From: Rhodobacteraceae bacterium LNNU 3342
GTDB lineage: Bacteria > Pseudomonadota > Alphaproteobacteria > Rhodobacterales > Rhodobacteraceae
Length of the DNA: 64,000 nt
Assembly: GCA_008711135.1 (NCBI GenBank)
Contig: VUAW01000004.1
Span: 1 to 64,000 of the forward strand
Reading direction: 5' to 3'
Each line of letters begins with the position of its first letter. Position 1 is the first letter of the stretch. The position numbers were made by a program, and so were the translations under genes. Under the pieces are notes generated by a model that was not told the origin of the DNA, did not search any database, and worked only from the letters and a program-made list of their open reading frames with translations. Positions 17,687 through 27,696 of this stretch are shown here, piece after piece.

Positions 17687-18321
17687 ACGCGCTCCTCGAA
17701 CTCTCGGTTCAGCCGTCGGACGAAATCCGTCAGCTGCGGCTGCCGGTCGCGCCGCATGCGTTCCGCCGTGATGATGGTGCGCAGATCGTTCTCTGCCGTG
17801 TCAAGATCGCGGTTGATCAGGACATAGTCGTATTCTGCCCAGTGGCTGATCTCGTCCCGGCTCTTGGCCATGCGGCCCGCGATGACCTCGTCCGTGTCCT
17901 GCGCCCGTTCACGCAGGCGCCGGTCCAGTTCGGCGATAGAGGGGGGCAACACGAAGATCGACACCACATCCTTGCCAAGAGAAGAGTTGCGGACCTGCTG
18001 CCCCCCCTGCCAGTCGATGTCGAACAGCGTGTCGCGCCCTTCGGACATCGCCTGTTCCACCGGCCCCTTGGGCGAGCCGTAGAAGTTGCCGAACACCTCG
18101 GCATGCTCCAGCATCTCCCCTTCCTCGACCATGCGAATAAATTCTTCCCGGGAACGGAAATAGTATTCCCTTCCATCCACCTCGCCGGCGCGCGGGGGGC
18201 GCGTGGTGGCCGAAACGGAAAAGCGCAGCGATGGGTCCCAGTTCATCAGCCGCCGTGCCAGCGTGGATTTTCCGGCGCCCGAAGGGGACGACAGGATGAT
18301 GAGAAGCCCGCGCCGGGTCAT
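17683..18321 (-). CDS. gmk: guanylate kinase
   Basis: Gmk phosphorylates GMP to GDP with ATP in the cytosol, feeding GTP and (p)ppGpp pools. The 212-residue protein begins with the P-loop [16 protein letters not shown], then [21 protein letters not shown] for GMP binding, [10 protein letters not shown] and the arginine-rich lid [13 protein letters not shown]. It lies four bases after yicC, a conserved pairing, and overlaps the next gene by four bases. Confidence 0.97.
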   Translation of the reverse strand: MTRRGLLIILSSPSGAGKSTLARRLMNWDPSLRFSVSATTRPPRAGEVDGREYYFRSREEFIRMVEEGEMLEHAEVFGNFYGSPKGPVEQAMSEGRDTLFDIDWQGGQQVRNSSLGKDVVSIFVLPPSIAELDRRLRERAQDTDEVIAGRMAKSRDEISHWAEYDYVLINRDLDTAENDLRTIITAERMRRDRQPQLTDFVRRLNREFEERV

Positions 18322-18324
18322 GCC

Positions 18325-19215
18325 TTACTCCACGTTCTGAACCTGCTCGCGCATCTGATCGATGAGCGCCTTGAGGTCAAGCCCAAGCCGGGCCAGCTCG
18401 GCCGTGGGGGCCTTGGCGCAGAGCGTATTGGTCTCGCGGTTGAGTTCCTGCATCAGGAAATCCAGCCGCCGGCCCACCGGCTCCGCGCTTTCCAGAAGCG
18501 CCGATGTCGCGACCAGATGCGCGGTCATCCGGTCAAGCTCCTCTGTCACGTCGGATTTCATCATGAGCAGCGCCAGTTCCTGGGCGACGCGATCCGGATC
18601 GGCCCCCCGCGCGGCATCCAGCACCCGCGCAAGCGCCTGGTTCAGCGATGCCGCGATATGATCCCTCCGGCTCTCGGCCTCCTCGCTGATCTCGGCCAAG
18701 ATCCTTGCAGCCTCGGATGCCTGGCGGGTCAGGACCGCGCGAAGGATCTTGCCCTCATGCGCGCGGCTTGCATTATATTCGTCGATCACCGTGGCAAGGT
18801 CGTCCAGCAAGGCCTGATGCAGCGGGGCCGGGTCATCGGCTTCGGCGGCGACATCCAGTACCCCCCGCAGCGCCAGAATGTCGCTGCTGCGCGCCGGTGT
18901 GACGGTGACGCCACGGGCAGCGGCTGCCATCTCGACGTCGCGCAGGGCGGTGAGGGCGGCATCCAGCGCCGATGCGTTGAGCCGCCATGCCACTGCCGCA
19001 TCCTGCCGCGTCAGACGCAGTGACAGCGTCAGGTGCCCCCGCGCCACGCAGCGGGCAACACGCTCCCGCACGCGGGCCTCAAGCGCCTCCGTGCCCTCGG
19101 GCAGCCGAAGCCGCAGATCAAACCCCTTGCCATTCATCCCCCGCAGTTCCCATAGCCAGCTGGTTTCGCCCGCCTGGCCCCGACGGCTCGCAAACCCCGT
19201 CATCGAGTTTACCAT
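18325..19215 (-). CDS. yicC: YicC family protein (endoribonuclease-type)
   Basis: A 296-residue YicC homolog. The N-terminal NSMTGFASR is the family signature and the C-terminal half has the DUF1732 block (EELDRMTAHLV and GRRLDFLMQELNRETNTL). E. coli YicC has been described as a ribonuclease promoting decay of the RyhB small RNA; its role here is inferred. I use ATG 19215; an ATG at 19203 would start directly at the signature. It heads the operon with gmk, as in many proteobacteria. Confidence 0.92.
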   Translation of the reverse strand: MVNSMTGFASRRGQAGETSWLWELRGMNGKGFDLRLRLPEGTEALEARVRERVARCVARGHLTLSLRLTRQDAAVAWRLNASALDAALTALRDVEMAAAARGVTVTPARSSDILALRGVLDVAAEADDPAPLHQALLDDLATVIDEYNASRAHEGKILRAVLTRQASEAARILAEISEEAESRRDHIAASLNQALARVLDAARGADPDRVAQELALLMMKSDVTEELDRMTAHLVATSALLESAEPVGRRLDFLMQELNRETNTLCAKAPTAELARLGLDLKALIDQMREQVQNVE

Positions 19216-19348
19216 TTGCTTCAAATCCTCCAGACTATGCGGGGAACTCGTGGTATTAACATTTCAGAAACTATTTTCGTCCCAAAGTTAACAGAGGGTA
19301 GCATGGCGGATCACAGGCGATTGCACCAGTCCGCTGCTGCAGGTTGGC

Positions 19349-20032
19349 ATGATTGATTGCAACGAGGGCCGGGGCGCCAACGTGGTGCCGTTCGGGAAGG
19401 ACAAGTCGCAGATGCGCCACCACATGATCCAAGAGGTGCGCGCCTATTGGGAGGCGCTGCGCGAGGATGGGCAGATCCCGCTGCGGTCGCGGGTTGATCC
19501 GCGCGGGATTGAACGGGCACTGGAACATGCTTTCGTTCTGGAACGCGTCGCCCCGGGTCTGGCCCGGTTCCGGGTGGCTGGCATGCATCTGAACGAGCTG
19601 ATGGGGATGGAAGTCAGGGGAATGCCTCTATCGGCCTTCTTCCTGCCCGAGGCGCGGGAAATGCTCGCCCCCCTTGTCGAAGGCACCTTCAGCGCGCCGC
19701 AGATCTCCGAACTCGGGCTGCGCAGCCCTGCCCGCATAGGCTGCCCCGAAATGGAAGGCGCCATGATCCTTTTGCCGCTTCGCAATGACAAGGGCGAGAT
19801 CACGCGCGCGCTGGGCTCGCTCGTGATGGCGGGAGACATGGGCAGGGCGCCACGCCGCCTGACGATTGCCGAGGCCCGCACCATTCCCCTTCCCGGGGTG
19901 CCGCAGCCAGAGCGGGGGGTGGAGGAATTCCTCAGCCCCATTCCGCAGCCGGGCGGAGGCTTTGCCGAAGCACCCACCACGTTCCGGCCTGCACGCCGGG
20001 GCCATCTTCGGCTGGTCAAGACCGACACCTGA
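19349..20032 (+). CDS. PAS_5-type PAS domain protein
   Basis: A 227-residue protein whose central part (about residues 25-150) matches the PAS_5 family seen mainly in Rhodobacterales and relatives: VRAYWEALREDGQIPLRSRVDPRGIE, followed by LARFRVAGMHLNELMGMEVRGMPLS. The C-terminal 70 residues are Pro/Gly-rich and probably disordered. No output domain is attached, so it probably acts through a partner. Ligand and role are unknown. It diverges from yicC. Confidence 0.8.
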   Translation: MIDCNEGRGANVVPFGKDKSQMRHHMIQEVRAYWEALREDGQIPLRSRVDPRGIERALEHAFVLERVAPGLARFRVAGMHLNELMGMEVRGMPLSAFFLPEAREMLAPLVEGTFSAPQISELGLRSPARIGCPEMEGAMILLPLRNDKGEITRALGSLVMAGDMGRAPRRLTIAEARTIPLPGVPQPERGVEEFLSPIPQPGGGFAEAPTTFRPARRGHLRLVKTDT

Positions 20033-20071
20033 AAGACAAGCTGGCCGGCACATGGCGTGCCGGCCCTGACT

Positions 20072-21445
20072 TCAGATCACGGCCCGGCGTGAACTGCCGC
20101 TGTGACGGGCGGACAGTTCCTCTGCCACCAGGAAGGCAAGCTCCAACGACTGGCTTGCGTTCAGGCGCGGGTCACAGGCCGTGTGGTACCGATCCGACAG
20201 GTCTTCGTCCGTCACGGCCCGCAGACCGCCCGTGCATTCGGTCACGTCCTTGCCCGTCATCTCGAAGTGGACGCCGCCGGGGATCGTACCTTCGGCCTTG
20301 TGCACCTCGAAGAACTCGCGCACCTCGCGCAGCACGCTGTCGAAGGGACGCGTCTTGTAGCCCGAGGCCGACTTGATGGTGTTGCCGTGCATGGGGTCGC
20401 AGCTCCACACAACGTTCGCGCCCATCTCCTGCACTGCCCGGATCAGCCGCGGCAGGTGGTCGCCCACCGTACCCGCGCCGAACCGCGCGATGAGCGTCAG
20501 GCGGCCAGCCTCATTCTCCGGATTCAGCCGCTCGATGAGCACCTTGAGGTCATCGCTCGAAAGGCTGGGTCCGCACTTGAGGCCGATCGGGTTCTGCACG
20601 CCGCGGCAGAATTCCACATGCGCCCCGTCCGGCTGACGGGTGCGGTCGCCGATCCAGATCATGTGGCCCGAACCCGCCACCGGCAGACCGGTGATGCTGT
20701 CGATCCGGCAGAGGGCTTCCTCATACTCCAGCAGCAGCGCCTCGTGGCTGGTGTAGAAGTCGACGGTGGACAGTTCATGCGCCGTATCCGCGTTTACGCC
20801 TGCGGCGTTCATGAATTCCAGCGCATCGGCAATCCGGTTCGACAGGTCACGGTAGCGTTCGGCCTTTTCGCTTTCGGTAAAGCCCAGCGTCCAGTTATGA
20901 ACACGATGGATGTCAGCGAAACCACCGGTCGAAAACGCCCGCAGCAGGTTCAACGAGGCCGCCGCCTGCGTGTAGGCCTGCAGCATCCGCTGCGGATCGG
21001 GAATGCGTGCCTCGGGCGTGAAGTCGAAACCGTTGACGATGTCGCCGCGGTAGCTGGGCAGTTCGACGCCATTCACCACCTCGGTCGGGGCGGAACGCGG
21101 CTTGGCGAACTGGCCCGCCATGCGGCCCACCTTGACCACCGGGACCTTGGCGCCAAAGGTCAGCACGACCGCCATCTGCAGCAGCACCTTGAACGTGTCG
21201 CGGATGGTGTCGGCGGTGAACTCCTGAAAACTCTCGGCGCAGTCGCCGCCCTGCAGCAGGAAGGCCCGGCCCTGCGACACCTCGCCCAAGGCACGCTTGA
21301 GCTTGCGCGCCTCGCCCGCAAAGACCAGCGGCGGATACTTGGCAAGCTGCGCCTCGACAGCGTTCAGCGCGGCCATATCCGTATACTCGGGCATCTGCAC
21401 CCGCGGTTTTGCGCGCCAGTCAGATTTGCTCCAGCCCTTGGTCAT
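20072..21445 (-). CDS. class II 3-deoxy-7-phosphoheptulonate synthase
   Basis: DAHP synthase joins phosphoenolpyruvate and erythrose 4-phosphate, the first step of aromatic amino acid synthesis. At 457 residues and with [46 protein letters not shown] and CDPMHGN motifs, this is the plant-like class II enzyme rather than the E. coli AroFGH type. ATG 21445 gives the family N-terminus; the frame is open upstream but runs through the promoter. Feedback control cannot be read from the sequence. Confidence 0.95.
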   Translation of the reverse strand: MTKGWSKSDWRAKPRVQMPEYTDMAALNAVEAQLAKYPPLVFAGEARKLKRALGEVSQGRAFLLQGGDCAESFQEFTADTIRDTFKVLLQMAVVLTFGAKVPVVKVGRMAGQFAKPRSAPTEVVNGVELPSYRGDIVNGFDFTPEARIPDPQRMLQAYTQAAASLNLLRAFSTGGFADIHRVHNWTLGFTESEKAERYRDLSNRIADALEFMNAAGVNADTAHELSTVDFYTSHEALLLEYEEALCRIDSITGLPVAGSGHMIWIGDRTRQPDGAHVEFCRGVQNPIGLKCGPSLSSDDLKVLIERLNPENEAGRLTLIARFGAGTVGDHLPRLIRAVQEMGANVVWSCDPMHGNTIKSASGYKTRPFDSVLREVREFFEVHKAEGTIPGGVHFEMTGKDVTECTGGLRAVTDEDLSDRYHTACDPRLNASQSLELAFLVAEELSARHSGSSRRAVI

Positions 21446-21489
21446 CGTGGTTACTCCGGGTTCGTGTCGCATCGGCGATATGAACTTCG

Positions 21490-21518
21490 CGTATAACGGT
21501 AGCAAGGCCTTCGTGCAA
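21490..21518 (-). promoter_or_regulatory. probable promoter of the DAHP synthase gene
   Basis: On the minus strand TTGCAC (21513-21518) and TATACG (21490-21495) are separated by exactly 17 bases, a good vegetative-type promoter. Transcription would start near 21483, about 38 bases before the start codon. Confidence 0.6.
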
Positions 21519-21591
21519 ACCGTAATGGCTCTTGAAGCGGGCGCGCTTTTCTTGTTTCCGTAGTGCAGATACGACATGAACAGGTCGCCTG

Positions 21592-22593
21592 ATGAACAGT
21601 TCCAGCCGCCGCGCCCCCGAGGGCCGCGCATCCCCCGCACCCCGGCGGTTCGTTTTCCTTTTGCTGGACCAGTTCACTATGCTGTCATTTGCCGGCGCCA
21701 TCGAACCTCTGCGCATTGCCAACCGCATTTCTGGCAGCAGGCTTTACACGTGGGCGCTGGCTGGCGAAGGCGACGTCGTCCGCTGCTCGAACGGTGCCGC
21801 GTTCCAGTTGGACATGGGCCTGGAGGAGATCAACCGCGAGGATACGGTCCTTGTCTGCGGCGGCGTTGATGTGCAGGCGGCCTCGACACGCGCGGTGCTG
21901 AGCTGGCTTCGGCGAGAAGCCCGGCGCGGGGTGACGGTCGGCGGGCTTTGCACCGGCAGCTATGCGCTGGCAAAGGCCGGACTTCTGGACGGCCGCCGGG
22001 CGACGATCCACTGGGAAAACCATGACAGCTTCCTCGAGGAATTCCAGGACGTGCGGCTAACGAAGTCGGTCTTCGTGATCGACGGGAACAGGCTCTCCAC
22101 CGCCGGGGGTACATCGTCCCTTGACCTGATGCTGAAGATCATCGCGCAGGATCACGGCAACGAGCTGGCCAACACCGTGGCGGACCAGTTGATCTACAGC
22201 GCGATCCGCACCGATCAGGACACCCAGCGCCTGTCGATCCCGACCCGGATCGGCGTCCGCCACCCCAAGCTGAGCCAGGTCATCCAGATCATGGAGCAGA
22301 GCATCGAGGAGCCGATTTCCCCCGCGATGCTGGCCAAGGACGTGGGGCTTTCAACCCGGCAGCTTGAACGGCTGTTCCGCCGCTACCTGAACCGCAGCCC
22401 CAAGCGCTATTACATGGAGCTGCGGCTGCAGAAGGCGCGGAACCTGCTGATGCAGACGGACATGAGCGTGATCAACGTGGCACTCGCCTGCGGCTTTGCC
22501 AGCCCCTCGCATTTCTCCAAATGCTACCGCGCGCATTACAATACCACGCCCTATCGCGAGCGGGGCACCCAAGGCACGGAAAAGGCAAGCTAG
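21592..22593 (+). CDS. GlxA-family AraC-type transcriptional regulator
   Basis: A 333-residue regulator with an N-terminal DJ-1/PfpI-like domain (about residues 18-190, including [16 protein letters not shown]) and a C-terminal AraC-type pair of helix-turn-helices (about 225-325: [21 protein letters not shown] and [20 protein letters not shown]). Relatives such as GbdR and CdhR govern glycine betaine and carnitine use in Pseudomonas. The effector here is not known. The stop codon shares bases with that of the opposing sugar dehydrogenase gene. It may control the nearby transporter operon, but there is no direct evidence. Confidence 0.9.
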   Translation: MNSSSRRAPEGRASPAPRRFVFLLLDQFTMLSFAGAIEPLRIANRISGSRLYTWALAGEGDVVRCSNGAAFQLDMGLEEINREDTVLVCGGVDVQAASTRAVLSWLRREARRGVTVGGLCTGSYALAKAGLLDGRRATIHWENHDSFLEEFQDVRLTKSVFVIDGNRLSTAGGTSSLDLMLKIIAQDHGNELANTVADQLIYSAIRTDQDTQRLSIPTRIGVRHPKLSQVIQIMEQSIEEPISPAMLAKDVGLSTRQLERLFRRYLNRSPKRYYMELRLQKARNLLMQTDMSVINVALACGFASPSHFSKCYRAHYNTTPYRERGTQGTEKAS

Positions 22594-23699
22594 TTGCCCT
22601 GCGCAGGCGCCATCCGCATCACAGCGCCCTGCCCGACCGACAGGAACCAGATCGAGCCATCCGGCGCCTCGCGCACGTCGCGGATGCGAATGGTCTGGTC
22701 GTTGCCAAGGGCCTCCTCGCTCCAGTCCGCAGGGTCGAGCCGCATGATCCGGTCGAACTGCAGCGATCCGATGAAATGATGCCCCTCCCATTCCGGCCAA
22801 AGGGTGCCGGAATAGATCATGTGGCCCGACGGCGCGGGTGATGGGTCCCAGTAATGTTCCGGCTGCTCCATCCCTGCGGCCTCAGTGCCCTGCCCGATCG
22901 GCGTGCCGTCATAGTTGACGCCATAGGCGATCACCGGCCAGCCATAGTTCCGCCCCGGCTCCACCCGGTTGATCTCATCCCCGCCGCGGGCGCCATGCTC
23001 GCTCACCCAGAGCTGCCCGGTTGCATCCATCGCCGCACCTTGGATGTTGCGGTGCCCGTAGGACCAGATTTCAGGCCGCGCACCGTCCTGACCCGCGAAC
23101 GGGTTGTCCTCGGGCACGCTGCCGTCGCGGCGGATGCGGATCACGCTGCCGTTGTGGTTGGAAAGATCCTGCGCGCTATCTGGACTGCCGCGTTCGCCCA
23201 GGGTCAGGAACAGCGTGTCGGCCGGCCCCTCCACGATCCGCGAGCCGAAGTGCTGGCCGCCAGAAAATCCCTCTGCGGCTTCGAACAGGATGCGCACATC
23301 CTCAAGACTTGATCCGTCGTCTGACAGCCGACCAACGGCGAGCGCCGTACCCGCACCGCCCGACTGCGGGCGCGCAAAGCTGAAGAAGATCTCGCGCGTC
23401 TCACCAAAGTTGGAAGGGACCAGCACATCCAGAAGACCACCCTGCCCCTGGGCATAGACCTCTGGCACGCCCGAAACCTGCTGACGTTCCCCGCCCGAGA
23501 AATGCAGGAGCCGCCCCGCCCTTTCGGTGATCAGGAAGGCATCATCGGGAAGGAAGGCAAGGCCCCACGGTTCCTGCAGGTCCGAAGCAACGGTCGTCAC
23601 GGCAACCGTTCCCACCGATGCGTCGATTGTTGATTCCTGCCCCGAAACGGCAGTTGCACAGGCCGCGGTGGCAAGGGCCATAGCCAGCAATGGTCGCAT
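22590..23699 (-). CDS. PQQ-dependent sugar dehydrogenase-type beta-propeller
   Basis: A 369-residue secreted beta-propeller of the glucose/sorbosone dehydrogenase family. A signal peptide (MRPLLAMALATAACATAVSG) is followed by LQEPWGLAFLPDDAFLITER, GSRIVEGPADTLFLTLGERG, LWVSEHGARGGDEINRVEPG with NYGWP, and a C-terminal IRDVREAPDGSIW repeat. Members are related to PQQ-linked aldose dehydrogenases, but many have no proven substrate, and no PQQ synthesis genes are present here. Start ATG 23699 has a GGGAG site. The cysteine near residue 15 is not a convincing lipobox. Confidence 0.87.
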   Translation of the reverse strand: MRPLLAMALATAACATAVSGQESTIDASVGTVAVTTVASDLQEPWGLAFLPDDAFLITERAGRLLHFSGGERQQVSGVPEVYAQGQGGLLDVLVPSNFGETREIFFSFARPQSGGAGTALAVGRLSDDGSSLEDVRILFEAAEGFSGGQHFGSRIVEGPADTLFLTLGERGSPDSAQDLSNHNGSVIRIRRDGSVPEDNPFAGQDGARPEIWSYGHRNIQGAAMDATGQLWVSEHGARGGDEINRVEPGRNYGWPVIAYGVNYDGTPIGQGTEAAGMEQPEHYWDPSPAPSGHMIYSGTLWPEWEGHHFIGSLQFDRIMRLDPADWSEEALGNDQTIRIRDVREAPDGSIWFLSVGQGAVMRMAPAQGN

Positions 23700-23888
23700 G
23701 ATCAGTCTCCCTTCTTGTCCCGGAGCACAGCTAGCGGGCCGGAATGCAACCGCCAGCGGCATAACCGCGATGTGAACGGGCCGCTAGGACGTAACGTAAA
23801 GAAGCTGCTGAATTTTCTTCCATTGCTTGCGGGGCCGCTCTAACCTCCAATCAGGCCTTGGGCCAAAATAAAGAATGGGGAGATAAGA

Positions 23889-25076
23889 ATGAAGAAGCTG
23901 CTTCTGACGAGCGCCGCTTCCTTTGCTCTGATGGCGGGCGCCGCCGCAGCACAGGACATCAAGATCGGGATCATCCTTGGCTTCACCGGGCCGCTGGAAT
24001 CGATCACGCCGAACATGGCTGCGGGCGCCGAGCTCGCGATCAGCGAAGTGAACGAGGCAGGCACCCTGCTGGACGGCCAGACGATTTCGGTCGTGCGGGC
24101 GGATTCGACCTGCATTGACGCATCCGCTGCAACGGCGGCTGCCGAACGCCTCATCACCGCGGAAGGCGTATCGGCGCTGATGGGTGCCGACTGTTCGGGC
24201 GTGACTACGGCGATCCTGCACAACGTAGCCAAGCCGAACGGCGTGGTGATGGTGTCGCCCTCGGCCACCTCGCCCGCGCTTTCGGCCGATGACGACGACG
24301 GCCTGTTCTTCCGCACCGCGCCTTCCGACGCGCGCCAAGGCGCCGTGATGGCCGACATCATCCGCGACCGGGGCATTTCCAGCGTTGCCGTGACCTATAC
24401 CAACAACGACTATGGCAAGGGCCTGGCCGACAGCTTTGCCTCCGCCTTCACCGAGGCGGGCGGCACCGTCACCATCAACGCCGCGCATGAGGACGGCAAG
24501 GCCGACTATTCAGCCGAGGTCGGGGCGCTTGCCTCTGCCGGGGGTGAGGTTCTGGTTGTGGCAGGCTATGTCGATCAGGGCGGTCGCGGGATCATCCAGG
24601 CCGCGGTCGATACTGGCGCCTTTGACGTATTCGTCCTGCCTGACGGAATGTACGGCGAGAGCCTTGTGGAGAACATTGGCAGCGCCCTCGACGGGTCCTT
24701 CGGCCAATATCCGGGCACGGACAGCGAAGGTGCTACCACTTATGCCGAGATGGCGCGCGAGGCGGGTTTTGACGGCACCAGCGCCTTTTCGGCCGAAAGC
24801 TATGACGCCGCAGCGCTGATCATGCTGGCCATGCAGGCGGCCGGATCCAGCAACCCCGGCGACTTCAAGGACCACATCATGTCCGTCGCGAACGAGCCGG
24901 GCGAGGAGATCTTGCCAGGTGAACTTGCCAAGGGGATCGAGATCCTCAAGAACGGTGGGGACATCAACTATGTTGGCGCGACCGCCGTTGAACTGATCGG
25001 CACCGGTGAAAGCGCGGGCAGCTACCGTGAGATCGAGATCCGCGACGGCGCGATCGAGATCGTCGGATACCGCTGA
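23889..25076 (+). CDS. LIV-type ABC transporter substrate-binding protein
   Basis: A 395-residue periplasmic binding protein of the leucine/isoleucine/valine family. The signal peptide MKKLLLTSAASFALMAGAAA precedes the mature N-terminus AQDIKIGIILGFTGPLES; LMGADCSGVTTAILHNVA and TYTNNDYGKGLADSF are typical ligand-cleft segments. Ligands in this family include branched-chain amino acids, amides, urea and aromatic compounds; specificity cannot be set from sequence alone. A GGGGAGA site precedes the ATG. It is first in a five-gene transporter operon. Confidence 0.92.
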   Translation: MKKLLLTSAASFALMAGAAAAQDIKIGIILGFTGPLESITPNMAAGAELAISEVNEAGTLLDGQTISVVRADSTCIDASAATAAAERLITAEGVSALMGADCSGVTTAILHNVAKPNGVVMVSPSATSPALSADDDDGLFFRTAPSDARQGAVMADIIRDRGISSVAVTYTNNDYGKGLADSFASAFTEAGGTVTINAAHEDGKADYSAEVGALASAGGEVLVVAGYVDQGGRGIIQAAVDTGAFDVFVLPDGMYGESLVENIGSALDGSFGQYPGTDSEGATTYAEMAREAGFDGTSAFSAESYDAAALIMLAMQAAGSSNPGDFKDHIMSVANEPGEEILPGELAKGIEILKNGGDINYVGATAVELIGTGESAGSYREIEIRDGAIEIVGYR

Positions 25077-25100
25077 ACGTCGTATACCAGTCAAATGCTG

Positions 25101-25129
25101 GACAGCCCGGTGCACAGGCCCGGGCTGTC
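25101..25129 (+). promoter_or_regulatory. intercistronic hairpin after the substrate-binding gene
   Basis: GACAGCCCGG (25101-25110) pairs perfectly with CCGGGCTGTC (25120-25129) around a nine-base loop. No T run follows. Such hairpins after binding-protein genes often protect the upstream mRNA and lower downstream expression, so the binding protein outnumbers the membrane components. Confidence 0.65.
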
Positions 25130-25188
25130 TCAATGAACAAGCCTCTTCGGCCCGCTTTCGGCACGAAGCGGCAGCAGGGAGATCAGAA

Positions 25189-25977
25189 ATGATCGTTGTG
25201 GAGAACCTCCACAAGCACTTCGGCGGCTTTCATGCTGTCGATGGCGCTTCGCTGGAGATCAAGGAAGGGTCGATCACCGGCTTGATCGGTCCGAACGGCG
25301 CCGGCAAGACCACCTTGTTCAACGTCATCGCCGGGCGTCTTCCGCCGACCTCGGGGCGTGTCCTGATGGCGGGCGAGGATATCACCGGCCTGCCCCCGCA
25401 TGAGCTCTTTCACAAGGGGCTGCTGCGGACCTTTCAGATCGCACATGAATTCAGTTCGATGACCGTGCGTGAAAACCTGATGATGGTGCCCTCGGGGCAG
25501 ATGGGCGAAACGCTCTGGAACACCTGGTTCCGGCGTAAGGCCATCGCGGCCGAAGAACGCGCCCTGGCCCGAAAGGCCGACGAGGTGCTGGAGTTCCTGA
25601 CCATCTCCCATCTTGCCGATGAACGCGCGGGCAACCTGTCGGGCGGCCAGAAAAAGCTGCTGGAGCTGGGACGCACCATGATGGTGGACGCCAGGATCGT
25701 CTTCCTGGACGAGGTCGGCGCAGGTGTGAACCGGACGCTTCTGAACACGATCGGCGACGCGATTGTCCGGCTCAACAAGGAGCGCGGGTACACCTTCTGC
25801 GTCATCGAGCATGACATGGATTTCATCGGCCGCCTCTGCGACCCGGTCATCTGCATGGCCGAGGGTAAAGTGCTGGCCGAAGGCACGGTGGAACAGGTGA
25901 AGAACGACGAACGGGTGATCGAGGCGTACCTCGGCACCGGGCTCAAGAACAAGGTCAAGGTCGGGGGCGCGGCATGA
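25189..25977 (+). CDS. LIV-type ABC transporter ATP-binding protein (LivG-like)
   Basis: A 262-residue ATPase with Walker A IGPNGAGKTTLFN, the LivG-type insertion after LLRTFQIAHEFSSMTVRENL, signature LSGGQKKLLELGR and the switch histidine in VIEHDMDFI. Walker B reads VFLDEVGAGVN, with valine replacing the usual proline, a change shared by a subset of LivG-like proteins. The ATG at 25189 after GGGAGATC is chosen. It overlaps the LivF-like gene by four bases. Confidence 0.92.
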   Translation: MIVVENLHKHFGGFHAVDGASLEIKEGSITGLIGPNGAGKTTLFNVIAGRLPPTSGRVLMAGEDITGLPPHELFHKGLLRTFQIAHEFSSMTVRENLMMVPSGQMGETLWNTWFRRKAIAAEERALARKADEVLEFLTISHLADERAGNLSGGQKKLLELGRTMMVDARIVFLDEVGAGVNRTLLNTIGDAIVRLNKERGYTFCVIEHDMDFIGRLCDPVICMAEGKVLAEGTVEQVKNDERVIEAYLGTGLKNKVKVGGAA

Positions 25978-26681
25978 CGAGCTTCCTGATCGGCGAGAAC
26001 ATGACGGGCGGCTATGGCGCCGCCGACATTCTGCACGGCTGCACGCTGGCGGTGGAACGCGGCCAGATCGCCGTGATCGTGGGGCCGAACGGCGCGGGCA
26101 AGTCCACGGCGATGAAAGCTGTCTTTGGCATGTTGAACCTGCGGGCCGGATCCGTGCGGCTGGATGGCGAAGACATCACCGCCCTTTCGCCCCAGGACCG
26201 CGTGGCCAAGGGCATGGCCTTCGTTCCGCAGACCCACAACATCTTCACCTCGATGACAGTGGAGGAGAACCTCGAGATGGGCGCCTTCCTGCGCCGCGAT
26301 GATATCCGTCCCACCATGGAACAGGTCTATGACCTTTTTCCGATCCTGCGCGACAAGCGGCGGCAGGCGGCGGGCGAACTTTCGGGCGGGCAGCGCCAGC
26401 AGGTCGCCGTGGGGCGCGCGCTGATGACCCAGCCCAAGGTCCTGATGCTGGACGAACCCACTGCCGGGGTAAGCCCCATCGTGATGGACGAACTCTTTGA
26501 CCGGATCATCGAGGTTGCCCGCACCGGCATCTCGATCCTGATGGTTGAACAGAACGCCCGGCAGGCGCTGGAGATCGCGGATACCGGCTACGTGCTGGTG
26601 CAGGGCGCAAACCGCTACACCGACACCGGCGCGGCCCTTCTGGCCGATCCGGAAGTCCGCAAATCCTTCCTTGGGGGCTGA
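25974..26681 (+). CDS. LIV-type ABC transporter ATP-binding protein (LivF-like)
   Basis: The second ATPase of the importer, 235 residues, the usual LivF length. Walker A VGPNGAGKSTAMKAVFG, the LivF-typical GMAFVPQTHNIFTSMTVEENLEMG, signature LSGGQRQQVAVGRAL, Walker B LMLDEPTAGVSP and the closing IADTGYVL are visible. It is translationally coupled to the LivG-like gene and ends four bases before the first permease gene. Confidence 0.94.
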   Translation: MTSFLIGENMTGGYGAADILHGCTLAVERGQIAVIVGPNGAGKSTAMKAVFGMLNLRAGSVRLDGEDITALSPQDRVAKGMAFVPQTHNIFTSMTVEENLEMGAFLRRDDIRPTMEQVYDLFPILRDKRRQAAGELSGGQRQQVAVGRALMTQPKVLMLDEPTAGVSPIVMDELFDRIIEVARTGISILMVEQNARQALEIADTGYVLVQGANRYTDTGAALLADPEVRKSFLGG

Positions 26682-26685
26682 GCCG

Positions 26686-27696
26686 ATGGATTTCCTGAAC
26701 GCGTTGGTGGTGTTCGCAAACTTTGTCCTTGTCCCGGCGACGGCCTATGGCGCGCAGCTTGCGCTTGGGGCGCTGGGCGTCACGCTGATCTTCGGCATCC
26801 TGCGGTTTTCGAACTTTGCCCATGGCGACACGATGGCCTTTGGCACGATGATCACCATCCTTGTGACCTGGGCGCTGCAAGCAGCCGGCGTCACCTTCGG
26901 GCCGCTGCCGACTGCACTTCTGGCGCTTCCGGTGGCGGTGGGGGTCACGGCGCTGCTGCTTTTGGGCACCGACCGGATGGTCTATCGCTTTTACCGTAAG
27001 GTCAGGGCGGCGCCGGTCATCCTTGTGATGGTGTCGCTTGGGGTGATGTTCGTGATGAATGCGCTGGTCCGCTTCGGCATCGGTGTGAACGAATACCGGT
27101 TCGACGATGGCGCGCGGTTCGTCGTAGATGCCCGCACCTTCCGCGAAATGACGGGCCTCGCCGAGGGACTCGCGATCCGGAGCACGCAGGTGATCACCCT
27201 TGTGACGGCTGTCATCGTGGTGGCCGCGTTGTTCTGGTTCCTGAAGCGCACCCGCACCGGCAAGTCGATGCGCGCCTTCAGCGACAACGAGGATCTCGCC
27301 CTTCTGTCCGGGATCAACCCGGAACGTGTGGTGGCCGTCACCTGGATCATCACCGCGGCGCTGGCAACCACTGCGGGGGTGCTTTACGGGCTGGACAAGA
27401 GCTTCAAGGCTTTCACCTACTTCCAGTTGTTGCTGCCGATCTTTGCCTCGGCCATCGTGGGCGGGTTGGGCAGCCCGATTGGCGCCATCGCTGGCGGCTT
27501 CATCATCGCGTTTTCCGAGATCACGGTGACCTATGCCTTCAAGCGGGTCGTCACCTACGTTGTTCCGGAAAATCCTGCGCCTGAAGGGCTTATGCAGCTT
27601 CTTTCAACTGACTACAAATTTGCCGTCAGCTTCACGATCCTGATCATCGTGCTTCTGTTCAAGCCGACGGGCCTGTTCAAGGGGCAACAGTCATGA
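26686..27696 (+). CDS. LIV-type ABC transporter permease (LivH-like)
   Basis: A 336-residue inner-membrane permease with about eight hydrophobic helices. Conserved LivH elements are LGVTLIFGILRFSNFAHGD near the N-terminus and the cytoplasmic loop TGKSMRAFSDNEDLALLSGINPERV that docks on the ATPases. The ATG at 26686 is chosen because upstream codons lie inside livF in another frame. Forms the channel with the LivM-like protein, whose gene overlaps by four bases. Confidence 0.93.
   Translation: MDFLNALVVFANFVLVPATAYGAQLALGALGVTLIFGILRFSNFAHGDTMAFGTMITILVTWALQAAGVTFGPLPTALLALPVAVGVTALLLLGTDRMVYRFYRKVRAAPVILVMVSLGVMFVMNALVRFGIGVNEYRFDDGARFVVDARTFREMTGLAEGLAIRSTQVITLVTAVIVVAALFWFLKRTRTGKSMRAFSDNEDLALLSGINPERVVAVTWIITAALATTAGVLYGLDKSFKAFTYFQLLLPIFASAIVGGLGSPIGAIAGGFIIAFSEITVTYAFKRVVTYVVPENPAPEGLMQLLSTDYKFAVSFTILIIVLLFKPTGLFKGQQS

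Noticed and set aside
20102-21496. 464-codon frame antisense to the DAHP synthase gene
   Set aside because: Composition and lack of motifs mark it as a shadow of the opposite gene.
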